Source: Magnaporthiopsis rhizophila
Lineage: Eukaryota > Ascomycota > Sordariomycetes > Magnaporthales > Magnaporthaceae
Reading direction: 5' to 3'
Assembly (NCBI GenBank): GCA_003049465.1
Contig: PYSS01000058.1
Coordinates: 124,001-188,000, forward strand
DNA: 64,000 nt
This document shows, one piece after another, positions 34,790 to 45,784 of the stretch. How positions within the stretch are numbered: position 1 is the first letter of the stretch; every line of letters begins with the position of its first letter. Made by a program: the position numbers and the translations under genes. A model generated the notes under the pieces. That model was not told the origin of the DNA and searched no databases. It saw nothing but the letters and a program-made list of their open reading frames with translations.

Positions 34790-36240
34790 CTATCTCGGCG
34801 GAATCCAGCCCATCTCTTCGATCACCCAGCCAATCCAATGGCGATGTTCGTCGTCCAGCAACGCCCAAATCTTTCCCATCAGGCGGTCCGCCCAACCCTC
34901 CACCCACCACTGGTTTTCGAGCTTCTTCAGCACGAGCAGACAATGGGCAAAGAATAACGACGGCTTCCTGCGGAGGGGGAACAGTTTCGAGCAACGGTAG
35001 GAAGTCTTTTCCCTGCGTCCACTGCCAGGTCAGGATGTCCCACGGCTCGATTTTGGTCCAGGTCGGCTGCGCTGCTGCCGACGTCGATGTGGACGATTCT
35101 GGCATTGCATTCGCCGCGGCCATGGCGCCGCGGGATGGCGGCAGGATCAGGCAAGATCAGGGTTGGTGCATGTACGGTGGATGAGGGACTGGGTGTCAAC
35201 CAGCAAGCTCGGGCCCGGGGCGGCGTAGTTCCCAGGGAACGGTTGTATGCGCCTCCGACCAAAGTCGAATAGGGGCGTCAGCACCCCGCGGTACTCGCGA
35301 GGGTTCAGCACGTGCAGGATAGGTTCCATCCCGTGAAGAAGACGCAGCCAATTAGGGTTCAAGGGGCTCTCCGGTGCAAGATCAGCTTCGTTGACGGGAC
35401 ACCCCATAGCTAAGGGGAAACATACTCGTGTTAGCAATCTGGAAATATCATAGAAGGGCTATTATGTCACGGCTTACCGTAGTAAACCGTCAGCACCGAG
35501 AACAGGTGCAGCCTTTCGCACTCCTCAGCCTTTAGGTCGGTTGGGAGCTCGATGGCGGCAGAGCTGGCAGCCTGATGGTGTTGCATGGCGCGCTGGAGGT
35601 AGACAGTCTTCTTTTGCGGGCGATAGCGAGACAGGTGGAGAGCCAACACAGCAAGGATGGGCCGCATGAGGTACTCGCAGTCGACGGCCATATGGACAGC
35701 TGTGGTCCGCAACAGCTGCCGGACTGCCGGATCACTGGCCAAGGTCGTACATGTAAACGTGGTAAAAATTGTGCACGAGTTCGAGATCCATCAAGTTGAT
35801 ATCGCATGGCGAGTGAAGTGGCGATGGGTCTCGGTGCGACGATGCAGCCGTCGCGGCGGCCGAGGCATCAGATTGGACAAAATCGCATGTCACATTGTGT
35901 TTCACACAATTGCGACATGAAGGTCGGTTTTCATCGCACTGCACTTTTCATCAGAAATGTGTGTAAAGCATGATGGTGAACGTTTATAATATCTTGCAAG
36001 AGGGCCCCGAAGTTAGGAGGAGAAGGAAACGAGGGGTAAAACAACAGTTGTGCCTACCCTGATCCGGCGCCTTTTGCATGCCCGGCATCCGGTTCGCGAT
36101 TTCGCATGAGAACGGCGATTGACGACAACAGACCGAACGCGCCTGCTGTTTTCCCTCGTGTCCTGCGACGAGGGAGCAGCATGTATGGAATCACCATAAC
36201 TTAAATCCGTAAGCGGCGAGTTCGGCGAGCTGTCCGGCAT
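34790..36240 (-). pseudogene. Zn2Cys6 transcription factor (sterol-uptake-control-like), frameshifted
   Basis: Exons 36240..36058, 35938..35478, 35409..35176 and 35098..34790. The DNA-binding cluster is split by the first intron: HAKSRTGCRACKRRRIR joins to CDENRPSCRNCVKHNVTCDF, all six Cys present. The rest matches fungal Upc2/Ecm22-like regulators: LMDLELVHNF, then SDPAVRQLLRTTAVHMA, WDILTWQWTQGKDFLPLL, and the C-terminal KKLENQWWVEGWADRL ending in WIGWVIEEMGWIPP. Lesions: one extra base near 35,759-35,762 shifts the frame just after HNFY. A second one-base shift near 34,948 lies between PPPQEAVVIL and AHCLLVLKK, unless a poor 55-nt intron is used there. Such factors act in the nucleus on ergosterol or drug-response genes; the adjacent RTA1 gene would fit as a target, which is inference. 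Confidence 0.85.
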
Positions 36241-36759
36241 CGTGACGGACTTGGTGTTTGTATGTTGGACCAGGTTCGGTCCCTGGTCCGAAAATGTGGT
36301 TCTGCCCCACTTGACTCCCGCTCGGAAGGCGCAAGCTCATGCGTAAGGCATTTCAATTTCCGCCATAGTCAGGACCCACTACCCCACCCTGAGCAATGCT
36401 CATGTTGTGCTCGTATTCTGCCCGTATTCTGCTCGTACTCTACTCGTATTCTACTCGCGTTCTACTCGTGTTCTACTCGCGTTTGTTCAGGACCTAAAGC
36501 TGGACCGATAATGGGCTCAGCCTTGTAAGCAGCCCCTTTATCACGCTAGAAACGGCATGCGGCCACACATCGAGTAACTAGCTGTTTGGGGTCTGCGGTT
36601 CTGGTCCAGACCGAGATGAAGCAAGATGGAGGAGACCATATATAAAAATGCCAGCCTTCTCTTGGCTTGAGAGTTTTGAATTTTTGGGCTCGGTAGTACA
36701 ACTCCCGTCTTACAAAACGCGTTCCCCCAGCCAAAAAGACAAACTCACTTCTTGCCAAA
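36241..36759. promoter_or_regulatory. Divergent promoter region with tandem repeat and TATA box
   Basis: It separates the minus-strand regulator from the RTA1-like gene. The 11-bp repeat at 36,410-36,486 and a TATATAAAA box at about 36,637-36,646, some 115 bp before the ATG at 36760, are the visible elements. Confidence 0.5.
36410..36486 (+). repeat. Seven 11-bp tandem repeats
   Basis: Seven head-to-tail variants of CTCGTATTCTA, each differing by one to three bases. Confidence 0.85.
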
Positions 36760-37737
36760 ATGGCTTCCAACACCCCAATGAGCGGCACAGGGGCAGACGC
36801 AGGCAAAGTCGACTTCCAGCTTTATCGATATGACCCATCCTTGCCCGGTGCCGTCGCCGCCGTCACTATATTTGCCGTCGCTACCATCTTCCATTTCAAA
36901 ATGATTTTCCAACGCAAATCATATTATTTCACCGCGTTCGCCATTGGCGGAATTTGTACGTTTTTATCTCACCATGTCGGGGGTAAATATCCGGGATAGT
37001 TTCCTCCCCCCGCTGTTCTTGCAATAGTTATTTAACGTTAAAGCTAACAAAGTCGAATAGTCGAGGCGGTCGGATATGTCGGACGAGCAATGTCGCATTT
37101 CAACAAGACCGAACTCATTCCCTTTATCATGCAGTCCCTCCTGATCCTGCTCGCGCCCGCCGTCTTCGCGGCCTCCATCTACGCCATTCTCGGTCGCCTC
37201 ATCATCGCCTTACGCGCCACCCATATTGCGCCCATTAAGGCCTCCTATACGACAAAGATTTTTGTCAGCGGCGACGTCCTCTCCTTTTTCTTACAACTGG
37301 CTGGCGGCGGCCTGCAGACTAAAGGCGACCTGGACATGTTCAATATCGGTGAAAAGATCATCCTCATCGGCCTCTTCATCCAGATCGCTTTTTTCGGCGT
37401 TTTTATCGTTAACGCCGCCGTTTTCCACCACCGCTTGTTTAGGCAGCCGCCCCTCCTGACTAACATCCCGTGGCAGAGGCATCTGTTTGTACTGTACGGC
37501 GTGAGCGTTTTTATCCTGGTCCGGAACATTTTCCGCGTGGTTGAATATCTCCAAGGTAACGACGGCTACCTGATTTCAAACGAGATCTTTCTGTATATTT
37601 TTGATATGGCTCTAATGGCTGTCGTTATGGGTTTGTTTCTGATTTGGTACGTTGACGATTTAAACCCCGAAGCTTGGAAGATTGATGAGGAGGTGGCTTT
37701 GAGCGAGGGACTGTCAGAGCCGATTGGGGGTCGTTGA
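36760..37737 (+). CDS. RTA1-like lipid-translocating membrane protein
   Basis: CDS join(36760..36955, 37061..37737), 290 residues. The 105-nt intron has a GCTAAC branch site at about 37,042. After a short hydrophilic N-terminus (YRYDPSLPGAVAAV is typical), seven hydrophobic helices follow. RTA1-family hallmarks seen are FEAVGYVGRA, SFFLQLAGGGLQTKGD in the central loop, and VRNIFRVVEYLQGNDGYL. The family are seven-helix proteins of the plasma membrane or ER, linked to resistance to 7-aminocholesterol and to lipid movement (Rta1, Rsb1). It is intact, unlike the regulator beside it. Substrate cannot be told from sequence. Confidence 0.93.
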
Positions 37738-39092
37738 AAAGAGGCGGAAAGTTGTGTGTTGGAAGAGCAGCCATGGGTCGCACGAGGCCAAGACCTGACG
37801 CCGAGGGCCGGAGCCTCCGGACGGAAGCCAAGGGCTTCCCGGCACGGAGGGTCCGCCACGGAGATCACCGGCATGCCAAGGCCAATGCACGGAGGTTCGG
37901 CATTGCTCGGAGCAAGTGTCAGACAGGGACTTGCTTCGTGCGATGTGCCGGATTACCCGATGGCAATGACTATATCTAGAAGAGGTTCGCACGAAGGAAC
38001 CTCCCTTTTACCTAGACAATAAGAGTATCTACTGTTCTCACCCATAACGTTGATCAACGCAGACAGCCACGAACATTGTGTATTTTGGTGGGTGCAGGCC
38101 AGAGTATTAGAGCACGTAAAGGGCGGATAAACAGTGGTAGCAAGATGGTGCCAACCGCGTTAAATCGACGCTGTAGGCGGCTGCAACCGACGGGAAGGTG
38201 AGAACGGTCCAAGTCCTTCTCCAACCTTTCGAATCGAAAGCAGCACAAAAATAAATAACGGTGGTGAGTATTTGTCGGATCCTGTATGGGCCGTGGCCAA
38301 TGCTGACCACGCCGACGTCGTCGAGCTGTTGCTAAATGCTGATGTTAATTCGAATTGGACGAACGCCGGGGGTGTCCCTTCCAGGCCGGTGGCGGCTAAT
38401 CGGGAAATGCAAGCATTGCCAGTCTTCTTAAGCAATACGACGATGGTATTTCTAAGCCTTGAGGCGTATAAGAAGGGCAGTGCGGTTTGAGCTTAAGCTT
38501 CACTATCGACGGGGCAACTACTTATCCTCGGGGCCCGAAGCAGCGTTATCGTCGGCTTCTTTTCACATAGTGGCCAGCAGCATCGGGTCTTTAATCTTGC
38601 TGTCATCATGAGGCCCTAACCCGGTGGGGTCCTGGAGCGGTCAGCCCGTGAGGGCGCGCCGCGCTACAACCGGCGCCGGGTAAGTTCGGCCACAAACGTC
38701 CTCATCACTAACCAGTAGGAGAAAAAGGACGCTGGAAACCAGGGATTCCCATCTCGACTGGCCTGGCCGGTGAGAAGGGCTCTGGGACGACGGCGTCGTT
38801 GGAGGCCCGTCTTTCCCGGGGCTGCTGTTGCCGTTCCGTCGCGATGGAGGAGGCCAGACCCGAGCCGCCCGAGTTATTGCGGCGGTGGATGAATGACGTG
38901 AAGACCGACTTGGCTCGCTCCCTGCGGTCGATAGCATATGGATTTATGACATTATGTGGGCCGCCATGGTTGCCAGAGCAAGAGGTTACTACCTTAGCAC
39001 CCAAGACCATCCGCAGCCACCCTCCTGTGTGCTGTTGCACCTTCATAGGCCCCGTGGCATGTTCGTTGCTAACTAATGTGATCATGGCTGCT
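37738..39092. other. Intergenic stretch with an ankyrin-repeat remnant
   Basis: No intact gene. Frame 38,290-38,360 (plus) reads NADHADVVELLLNADVN, the second half of an ankyrin repeat, inside a short ORF that otherwise has no homology; it is probably a gene relic. The right end is the 3' flank of the MFS gene. Confidence 0.5.
38284..38370 (+). pseudogene. Ankyrin-repeat fragment
   Basis: One partial repeat (DHADVVELLLNAD), lacking neighbouring repeats, start codon context or splice sites. I take it as a relic of an ankyrin gene. Confidence 0.4.
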
Positions 39093-41312
39093 TCAGGCAC
39101 TATTGCGCCCCTCCTGCGGCACTGGAACTTGTACTGGAGACTTCGCAGCGGATGGCGCGGCAGACTCTTTGATAGGGTAGGCAGCAAGTCCCCCAGCGCC
39201 AGCATCTGCACTGCTCCCCTTTGGCTGCTCGACAGCCGTCCATTTGATCCCAAAGGCGAGCAAGAAGCCGGCGGCGGCGGCGGCAACGGGAACGAACTGT
39301 CCGAACAAGAGAAAGTGTGAGCAGAGAACAGCGCGAGAAAGATGAGTCGGAACTTGGAAGAAGAGGAGACTGGCAAACTATGCCGACTCTATCTACAGTC
39401 ATCAAGCGAAAGAGACGTGCAGAACCCACAAATACTCTGGTGATGGCAGCATTGTATGACTCCAAAATAGGCTCCAGGAGCTGCGGGAAATGTGTGGCCG
39501 TCACCTCGCGCATGTGAGTGAGGCCCGCCGCCAGAAGCAGGTCCTTCTGTGCAGGGGAGAGACCGACGTCGGCCCGCATGAGCTGTGAGCTGAGCTCGCT
39601 GTTAAAGACGGTGCCGGCCACGACCTGGAGAATGGATGCGCCAAGGTACTGAACAAAGATGACGAAGGCGATCCCGACGGGCACGAGCTCAGGGCTGTCT
39701 TTGAGCTCAAGTTGGACAGCGAGCGAGCTCATCTGCATTCCGAAGCCCGCGCCGAAACCCTGGATGACCTGGTATCCGATCCAGTGACTCGGGGGCGTCG
39801 AGAATGCCGTGAAGGTTGTGTAGAGCGCGCTGGATGTGCAGAGGAATACTGGGGCCAAGAAAAACCAGGGGTTGTAGTATCGTATTCGCCTTGCTGATGG
39901 TTGGGACGAGAATTGGTCAGTAAACTGGACATGTGTCGTGTGAGCAGCTCATCGGCTGACTACTCACCCAATCCGCTTGCTATGATGGTGGTGACGATCT
40001 GTGTAAGGACGGTCGGCAGCATGCGAATACCGCTGTCGAGTGGGTTAACGCCCTGAACAGCCTGGAACCAGGCCGGAAGGTAGTAGGCCGCAATAGTGAG
40101 GCCACCCATCTGCGTCGAGGCAAAGAGGCAAGTGAAGGCGACGGTCCTACGCCTCACCACGCTACCTGGTATCATGGCATCGGCAGCCCTTGACCACTCC
40201 CAGCCGACAAAGACAATAAGGGTGACCCCTGCGCCGACAAAGAGGCCGATGATGGTCGGGTCGCTCCACGACCTGCGATCTGCGCCCCACTCCAGGGCCA
40301 ACAGGAGCATAAAGACGCCTGGGACGAAGAGGAAACAGCCAACCAGGTCGAGACTTTTGATGCGACCACCCACACTGCCAGTACGGCCTTGGGGAGGACG
40401 GAAGAAGGAGGAGACAACGACGAGAGTGAGGAGGTTGAACGGTATGTTGATCCAGAAGCACCATCTCCACGTCAGGCGGGTGGTGAATCTGAGCATGAAA
40501 AGAGTGCGTCAGTGTCAGGAAGCAGGGCAAGCAGACAAGAAGGGCAAGAGAAAACGGGGCGCTCTCACGCTCCGCCAAGCAAAGGAGCAACCACCAGGCC
40601 GAGCGCGAAGCACGCAGCGCCGGCGCCCATAAGGGCAGGCTTGCGGCCAACGGGCGCGATTGTCACGAGGATGGTGAGGCCGTTGCTAGAGACGCCGGCG
40701 GCGCCGATTCCCGCGACGGCGCGGCCAGCGATGAAGGCGGCGCTGCTGGGGGCCCAGCCGCAGAGGATGCTGCCGACGAGAAAGATGAAAGTGAAAGAGC
40801 TGTAGACGAGATCGAGGGGAAACACGGCGGCCATCTTGCCGGCCACGGGCGTCAGTGCGCAGGTCGCGAGAGTAAAGGCGGCGGGGTACCAGGCGATCTG
40901 GGTGGTGTCGCCAAACTCGGACATGATGGAGGGCAGGGCCTGGCAGCTGGGGTGTCAGCCTTGCTTGATACAGTTAAGTGTTGATCGAAGAACGAGGTTC
41001 TTGAGCGTTTTGGTGACTGACGGTGCCGATGATGGCGATGTCAAGGGACATCATCAGCGCGCCGAAACAGACGCCCACCGCGACAGCGATGAGGCGAAAG
41101 CCACGGAGCGTGGGGTCATGTTCTTGACTAGGATGGGCATTGCCCGCTCGGCCTGATTCTTGGTCGACCGTTGCTGGCGCTTGAGCTTGCGGCTCTCCGA
41201 GGTGAGGCGGTGACTGAGTTTCTCTATGGCCTTTTTCTCCCGTGTTAGTGATGGCGTCGGCCTTCAAATTCGTGGCGCTCGGATTCGAAGGCTTGGCAGC
41301 GGGAGACGCCAT
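39093..41312 (-). CDS. MFS transporter, DHA 14-helix drug/toxin exporter type
   Basis: Exons 41312..41022, 40939..40569, 40488..39968, 39893..39430 and 39296..39093 splice in phase to 616 residues. Introns are 74-133 nt. A hydrophilic, Pro/Gln-rich N-terminus of about 70 residues precedes the first helix. Motifs of the drug:H+ antiporter family with 14 helices are plain: LDIAIIGTALPSIMSEF in helix 1, GRAVAGIGAAGVSSNG, the antiporter stretch ALGLVVAPLLGGAFTTRLTW, and WCFWINIPFNLL. The C-terminal loop has QLELKDSPELVPVG and the last helix is FVPVAAAAAGFLLAFGI. It should export small molecules across the plasma membrane using the proton gradient. No secondary-metabolite genes stand next to it. 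It is divergent from the M18 peptidase. Confidence 0.93.
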
Positions 41313-42182
41313 GGCTGTTAGTTGTGCGCTAGTGGAGTAGTGCTGCCAAGATCATCGGAGCGTTTGGGACATGAAATGGGGACGAGAAATAAATACATGG
41401 TAGAATTGGTTCCCAGTATGAAGCACAGGGCTTTGCTGCAATCAGCAGGTAACACAGACAAGCATCTGCAAAGTACTTTCAGGCAGCCAATGACGGGTCA
41501 GACCGGTGGCTTGTAGCTGCAGGAGACGTATGCACGGCAGATGCTATCCCATGACCCGCAGAATGCAACCCGTTAATCCATGAACTTGCATTTGATATCA
41601 GGCCACAGACCCAGGAACAGCAGAAGGCTGCAGGAAGGTTGAATTAAGCATGGGGAGATGTGCCAGCGGTGCCAAATGTCGGGCGGGTGGATCAGAAGCA
41701 ACATGCGGCATCAAATGAAATGATGGATTGATTGGATATCACTGTTCAGCAGCATGAGCCAAGCCTGGGGTACAGGGCCCTGGCAGAAAACCCAATTCAG
41801 CCTCCGCCAAGATGGCCATTCTGAGCCAGGAGTAGGCGGATGGACATCCGAAAGCCGTTTGATGAATTGGATTTCCAGGTTGGCAGGTGGACAACATGGC
41901 GGACCGCAAGACGGGTGCACGTGCTACTGAGACAGGGGTCAGCTGCCACCAGCTTACGCCATAGCAACCGTACCACCAGAGCTCCGATAAGAAGCCGCCC
42001 GACTCAGTCCCGAGACGCTGTCCTCGGCACTCCCCTCATCCATTCGCGATACCCAACGTCGACAAGTGTCCTGTGTCACCGATAACTTGGCAAGATCTCC
42101 TGGTCTTCTTTCTTTCTTTCCATCCCGAACCACAGCGCCGAGACAGACAGCATCGCATCTAACTAGTAAGACGGGTCCAGCG
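41313..42182. promoter_or_regulatory. Divergent promoter region, MFS exporter / M18 aminopeptidase
   Basis: 870 bp between two start codons on opposite strands. A TTCTTTCTTTCTTTCC-type pyrimidine tract lies at about 42,105-42,121, shortly before the peptidase ATG. No gene seen. Confidence 0.5.
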
Positions 42183-44136
42183 ATGACGAAGCACACCCCC
42201 GAGTTCCTGCGAGCTCGCGCATCCAACATCTCGCTCCGCTCCGCCGCCCTCGCCTCATCCTCCACCTCGCTGGTCGCCCCGTCGCCGTCCGTCGCCGCCA
42301 TGCCGACACCGTCCGCCAACGTCTACCCCCAGCCCGGGAGCGGGAACGAGCAGTCGCGCGCCGCGACGGACGAGGCCCGGTACCTGATCGCGGGCGATCT
42401 GATGCGCGACGTGGAGCGCCGTGCGCTGCGTGCGTGCGTCCGCTGCGCCGTCCAGCTGCCCTACGGCGTCGACCACATCGTGCAGTCGCCCGTGTGTCCC
42501 GTCTGCGCCGTGCGCGACTGTCGGCCCGAGGTCTTCACCAAGCCCTTTTGCGACTTTCTAACCGGGAACCCGACCGTCTTCCACGCCGTCGACCACTTCA
42601 AGGCGAAACTGGAGGCGGCCGGGTACAAGGAGGTGAGATGAGACGGAGCGGAGGAGCCAGGGAAATATTTCTGGGGCAGGTTAAGCTGACATATGGGATC
42701 ACGCGCCCCTCAACGACAGCTTCCCGCCCGCGACGACTGGACCGGCAAGGTCAAGGCCGGCGGCCAGTACTACGTGACGCGCAACGGCAGCTCGCTGATC
42801 GCCTTCTCGGTCGGCCAGGCCTACAAGCCCGGCAACGGCGTGGCCATGATCGCGGGCCACATCGACGCGCTGACGGCGCGCCTCAAGCCCGTGAGCAGCA
42901 AGCCCAACAAGGCCGGCTACGTCCAGCTCGGCGTCGCCCCTTACGCCGGCGCGCTCAACCAGACCTGGTGGGACCGCGACCTGACCATCGGCGGTCGTGT
43001 TGTCGTGCGCGACGATGAGACGGGCAAGACGACGACCAAGCTCGTCAAGTTTGACTGGCCGAGTGCGTTCTCTCTCTCTGTCCTTGAGTTGTGTCCCCCG
43101 GCTACAAGCTTTCCAGATCAAAACTGACAGCAAAAAAACAGTCGCTCGTGTCCCAACACTGGCGCCTCACTTTGGCGTCGGCATGATGGGCAATAACAAC
43201 AAGGAGACGCAGGCCGTGCCCATCATCGGGCTCGACAACTCGGACCTCTTCTCGGCGGCGGCGGCGGCGGCGGCGCAGGAGACGACGACGAAGACGTACC
43301 TGGGAGGCAGTGACGGCCCGGCCGGCTCGTTCGCGGCGTCGCAGCCGCCGAAGCTGGTCAAGCTGATCACGTCGGAGCTGCGGCTCCAGTCGGCCGCGTC
43401 CATCGTCAACTGGGAGCTGGAGCTGTTCGACGTGCAGCCCGCGACCGTGGGCGGGCTGGACAAGGAGTTCATCTTTGCCGGCCGCATCGACGACAAGCTC
43501 TGCTCGTGGGCGGCCTTTGAGGCGCTGCTGTGCGCGACCGACAACCAGGACGAAGGGGTCATCAAGCTGGTTGCCCTCTTCGACGACGAGGAGATCGGGT
43601 CGCTGCTGCGTCAGGGCGCAAAGGGCAATTTCCTGCCGCTCGTCGTCGAGCGCGCCGTCGAAGCCCTCTGCACGTCTTCTTCTGACCAAGTCACCTTCGG
43701 CCCGGGCGTCGTCGGCAGGACGTACGCGTCCTCCTTCCTCGTCAGCGCCGACGTGACGCACGCCGTGCACCCCAACTTCCTGAGCAGCTACCTGGACGGC
43801 CACGCGCCGCGCCTCAACGTCGGCGTGGCCATATGCGCCGACTCCAACGGCCACATGACGACCGACTCGGTCTCGACGGCGATCCTCGACCGCGTCGCCC
43901 AGCTCTCGGGCTGCGTCAACCAGACCTTTATGATCCGCAACGACTCCCGCTCCGGCGGCACCGTGGGGCCTTCCCTCAGCTCCGCCATGGGCGTGCGCAG
44001 CGCCGACGCCGGCCTGCCGCAGCTGAGCATGCACTCGGTCCGCGCCACCACGGGCGCCCTCGACCCTGGCCTGGGCGTCAAGTTCTTCAAGGGCTTCCTG
44101 GACAATTTCGAAAAGGTCGACGCCGAGTGGCACTGA
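42183..44136 (+). CDS. APE1: M18 vacuolar aminopeptidase I (Ape1/Lap4-like)
   Basis: CDS join(42183..42632, 42720..43062, 43142..44136), 595 residues. The catalytic domain follows yeast Ape1: FCDFLTGNPTVFHAVDHF, AGHIDALTARLKPVS (metal His/Asp), APYAGALNQTWWDRDL, RIDDKLCSWAAF (metal Asp), FDDEEIGSLLRQGAKG (Glu pair), SADVTHAVHPNF (metal Asp), NDSRSGGTVGPSLSS, and LSMHSVRATTG (metal His). M18 enzymes are dodecameric zinc peptidases that remove N-terminal residues; Ape1 is made in the cytosol and reaches the vacuole by the Cvt/autophagy route. Oddities: the N-terminal part is about 100 residues longer than the core, includes a Cys cluster (two CxxC pairs plus one Cys within about 30 residues), and a seven-Ala run comes from GCG repeats at about 43,253. 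Confidence 0.93.
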
Positions 44137-44847
44137 CAGACAGAACCGTGCGAGAGTGACAAGACAGGGGGGTTCCGGGGTTACTTTTCGAGGGAGTGAG
44201 GTGTTGCAAAGATGAACCAACCAGTCCGATTCGGTCTACTACCATAAATAGGCAGGCATATATGCATGGGCATTAGAGGGTATAGATACATCGCATGCAT
44301 TTTCCTTTTCGGGGTGTTTTTCTTCCATGATATCCGGGTTCCCGTTTTAAGCATGCTTTGGCTTTGCTGTTTACTTGGCTGATGTTGTTTTGGGTCGTTT
44401 CAAAGCATTCGACCGTCAAAACAAAGTCCTTCCACGGGTTTGATTCTATACAGGGATTCTTTCCCACCCGGCCACTCGGAGTTTTCGGAGTTAGCCCCCC
44501 AGCAAAAATAGCTTCCAGGCCTGTTTACAATCAGCTGGGATGGGATTCATGCTTCTGCATACTGCCGCGAGTCGCGATGGCCATGCCCAAACACAGGAAA
44601 GCAGGGCATCTATAGCATGGGGGTTTTTTTTGCCGCATATCAATAAAATCTTGGCGTGTCGCTTCGCCAATCCTCTCATGACTTATAGCTTCCTGTAACA
44701 TTGGCAATCGTGGTTGCTGCCTCATTCTGCATCGTTGGGACAGGAGACAATTGCCGTTATCGCATCCCATACATTGTCTTTATGCCAAGAGTTTAAACGG
44801 GTTGCGTGCTTCTCCATGTACAGCCACCTTTCGTTCCGACCAGCGTC
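44137..44847. other. Convergent intergenic region, 3' ends of the M18 peptidase and NDUFA12
   Basis: Two genes meet tail to tail. No ORF with recognisable sequence. Confidence 0.6.
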
Positions 44848-45784
44848 TCAAGCCCTAGCCGCAGCTTTTGGCTCCCAAGCCGTGAGTTTGGGTTGCGTCC
44901 TGCAAGTGAGCAACAGACAGAGTCAGTATCACACAAATACCGATCACGGCCGGCGGCAGTCCTCTGCCCAGGTCTAATCCCTCCCGGCGGACCGAGACGA
45001 GCGAGAACTCACGTGCTGTACGTCTTGAAGGCGCCGCGGGTGGCAGTGTAGTTGGGAATGGGCTTGGGATTCGCCCAAGGCCTGTCGGCGGCCTGTTTGA
45101 ACAGCGGGTCCTTGGTCGGTGGCGTGTCCACCGCATAAGAGATCCAGGCGTGCCAGTGCGGCTCGATGCTGCCGCTGCTCGGGGAGAAACAGATCAACGA
45201 TTAGCCACCAACCCGGCCAGGCCACTATCAACGGCGACGAGAGACGTACGGGTCAAAGTCGTGGGCCTTGTAGTCGACCCATCTGGTGCGGACTGTTGTC
45301 GTGATTCTACCTGTCAGCCTGGCCCGCCATTGCCGCGGTCGCGTCGGCTGTGGCGGTCCTCGTGATTCGTTCGGTCGGGCAGGCACATACGGGGTAGCTC
45401 TTCCGCCATGTTCTCGTAGAACTTGTTGCCGAACCTGTCGGTGCCGATGAGTGTGCCGGCCTTGGTGTCGCCTGTTGTGCACATGGGCCAGTCGTCAGCC
45501 GCCACCACCAATCATACATCTCGCCGCCGTCCGTTTTCGTGGTCGCCTACCGATGTACTATCCAGACCGAACACAGAAGTATTAGTATTCCAGCTTGGAA
45601 TAAAATCCAGGGCGACAGAGGGGTCAGCGACGTACGTTCAATTGGTGCCAGTATTCCTATAGATCCATCCCCAGGTTCAATTGTCAGCCGCGATTCCAGA
45701 GCCCAATACCGCAAGTCGACGGTTCACGCGCACCTTGAGCCCGATGCGGCGCAGATAACCAAGGGTCCTCGTAATGGTAGACAT
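44848..45784 (-). CDS. NDUFA12: NADH:ubiquinone oxidoreductase (complex I) subunit NDUFA12/B17.2
   Basis: Seven exons: 45784..45734, 45656..45636, 45557..45551, 45471..45391, 45292..45250, 45174..45013 and 44899..44848, coding 138 residues. Introns are 75-113 nt. Exons 2 and 3 are only 21 and 7 nt; they are needed because the spliced product reads GLKEYWHQLNYIGDTKAG, the family sequence. Then come GTLIGTDRFGNKFYEN, ELPLRTRWVDYKAHDFDP, HWHAWISYAVDTPPT, and a C-terminus with KLTAWEPK. All junctions are GT..AG and in phase. The protein is an accessory subunit on the matrix arm of mitochondrial complex I; the family has no cleaved presequence. It is divergent from PGS1. Confidence 0.95.
45551..45557 (-). 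other. NDUFA12: 7-nt micro-exon of NDUFA12
   Basis: TACATCG, flanked by GGATAG before and GTAGGC after. It supplies Tyr-Ile and the first base of Gly, linking HQLN to GDTKAG. Confidence 0.88.

Noticed and set aside
35099..35175. A frameshift in the Zn2Cys6 regulator near 35,150
   Set aside because: A 77-nt GT..AG intron joins the frames in phase, so no lesion is needed there.
43102..44220. A 372-codon ORF on the minus strand
   Set aside because: Shadow of the M18 peptidase; low-complexity Arg/Gly/Asp/Val composition typical of the antisense of GC-rich genes.
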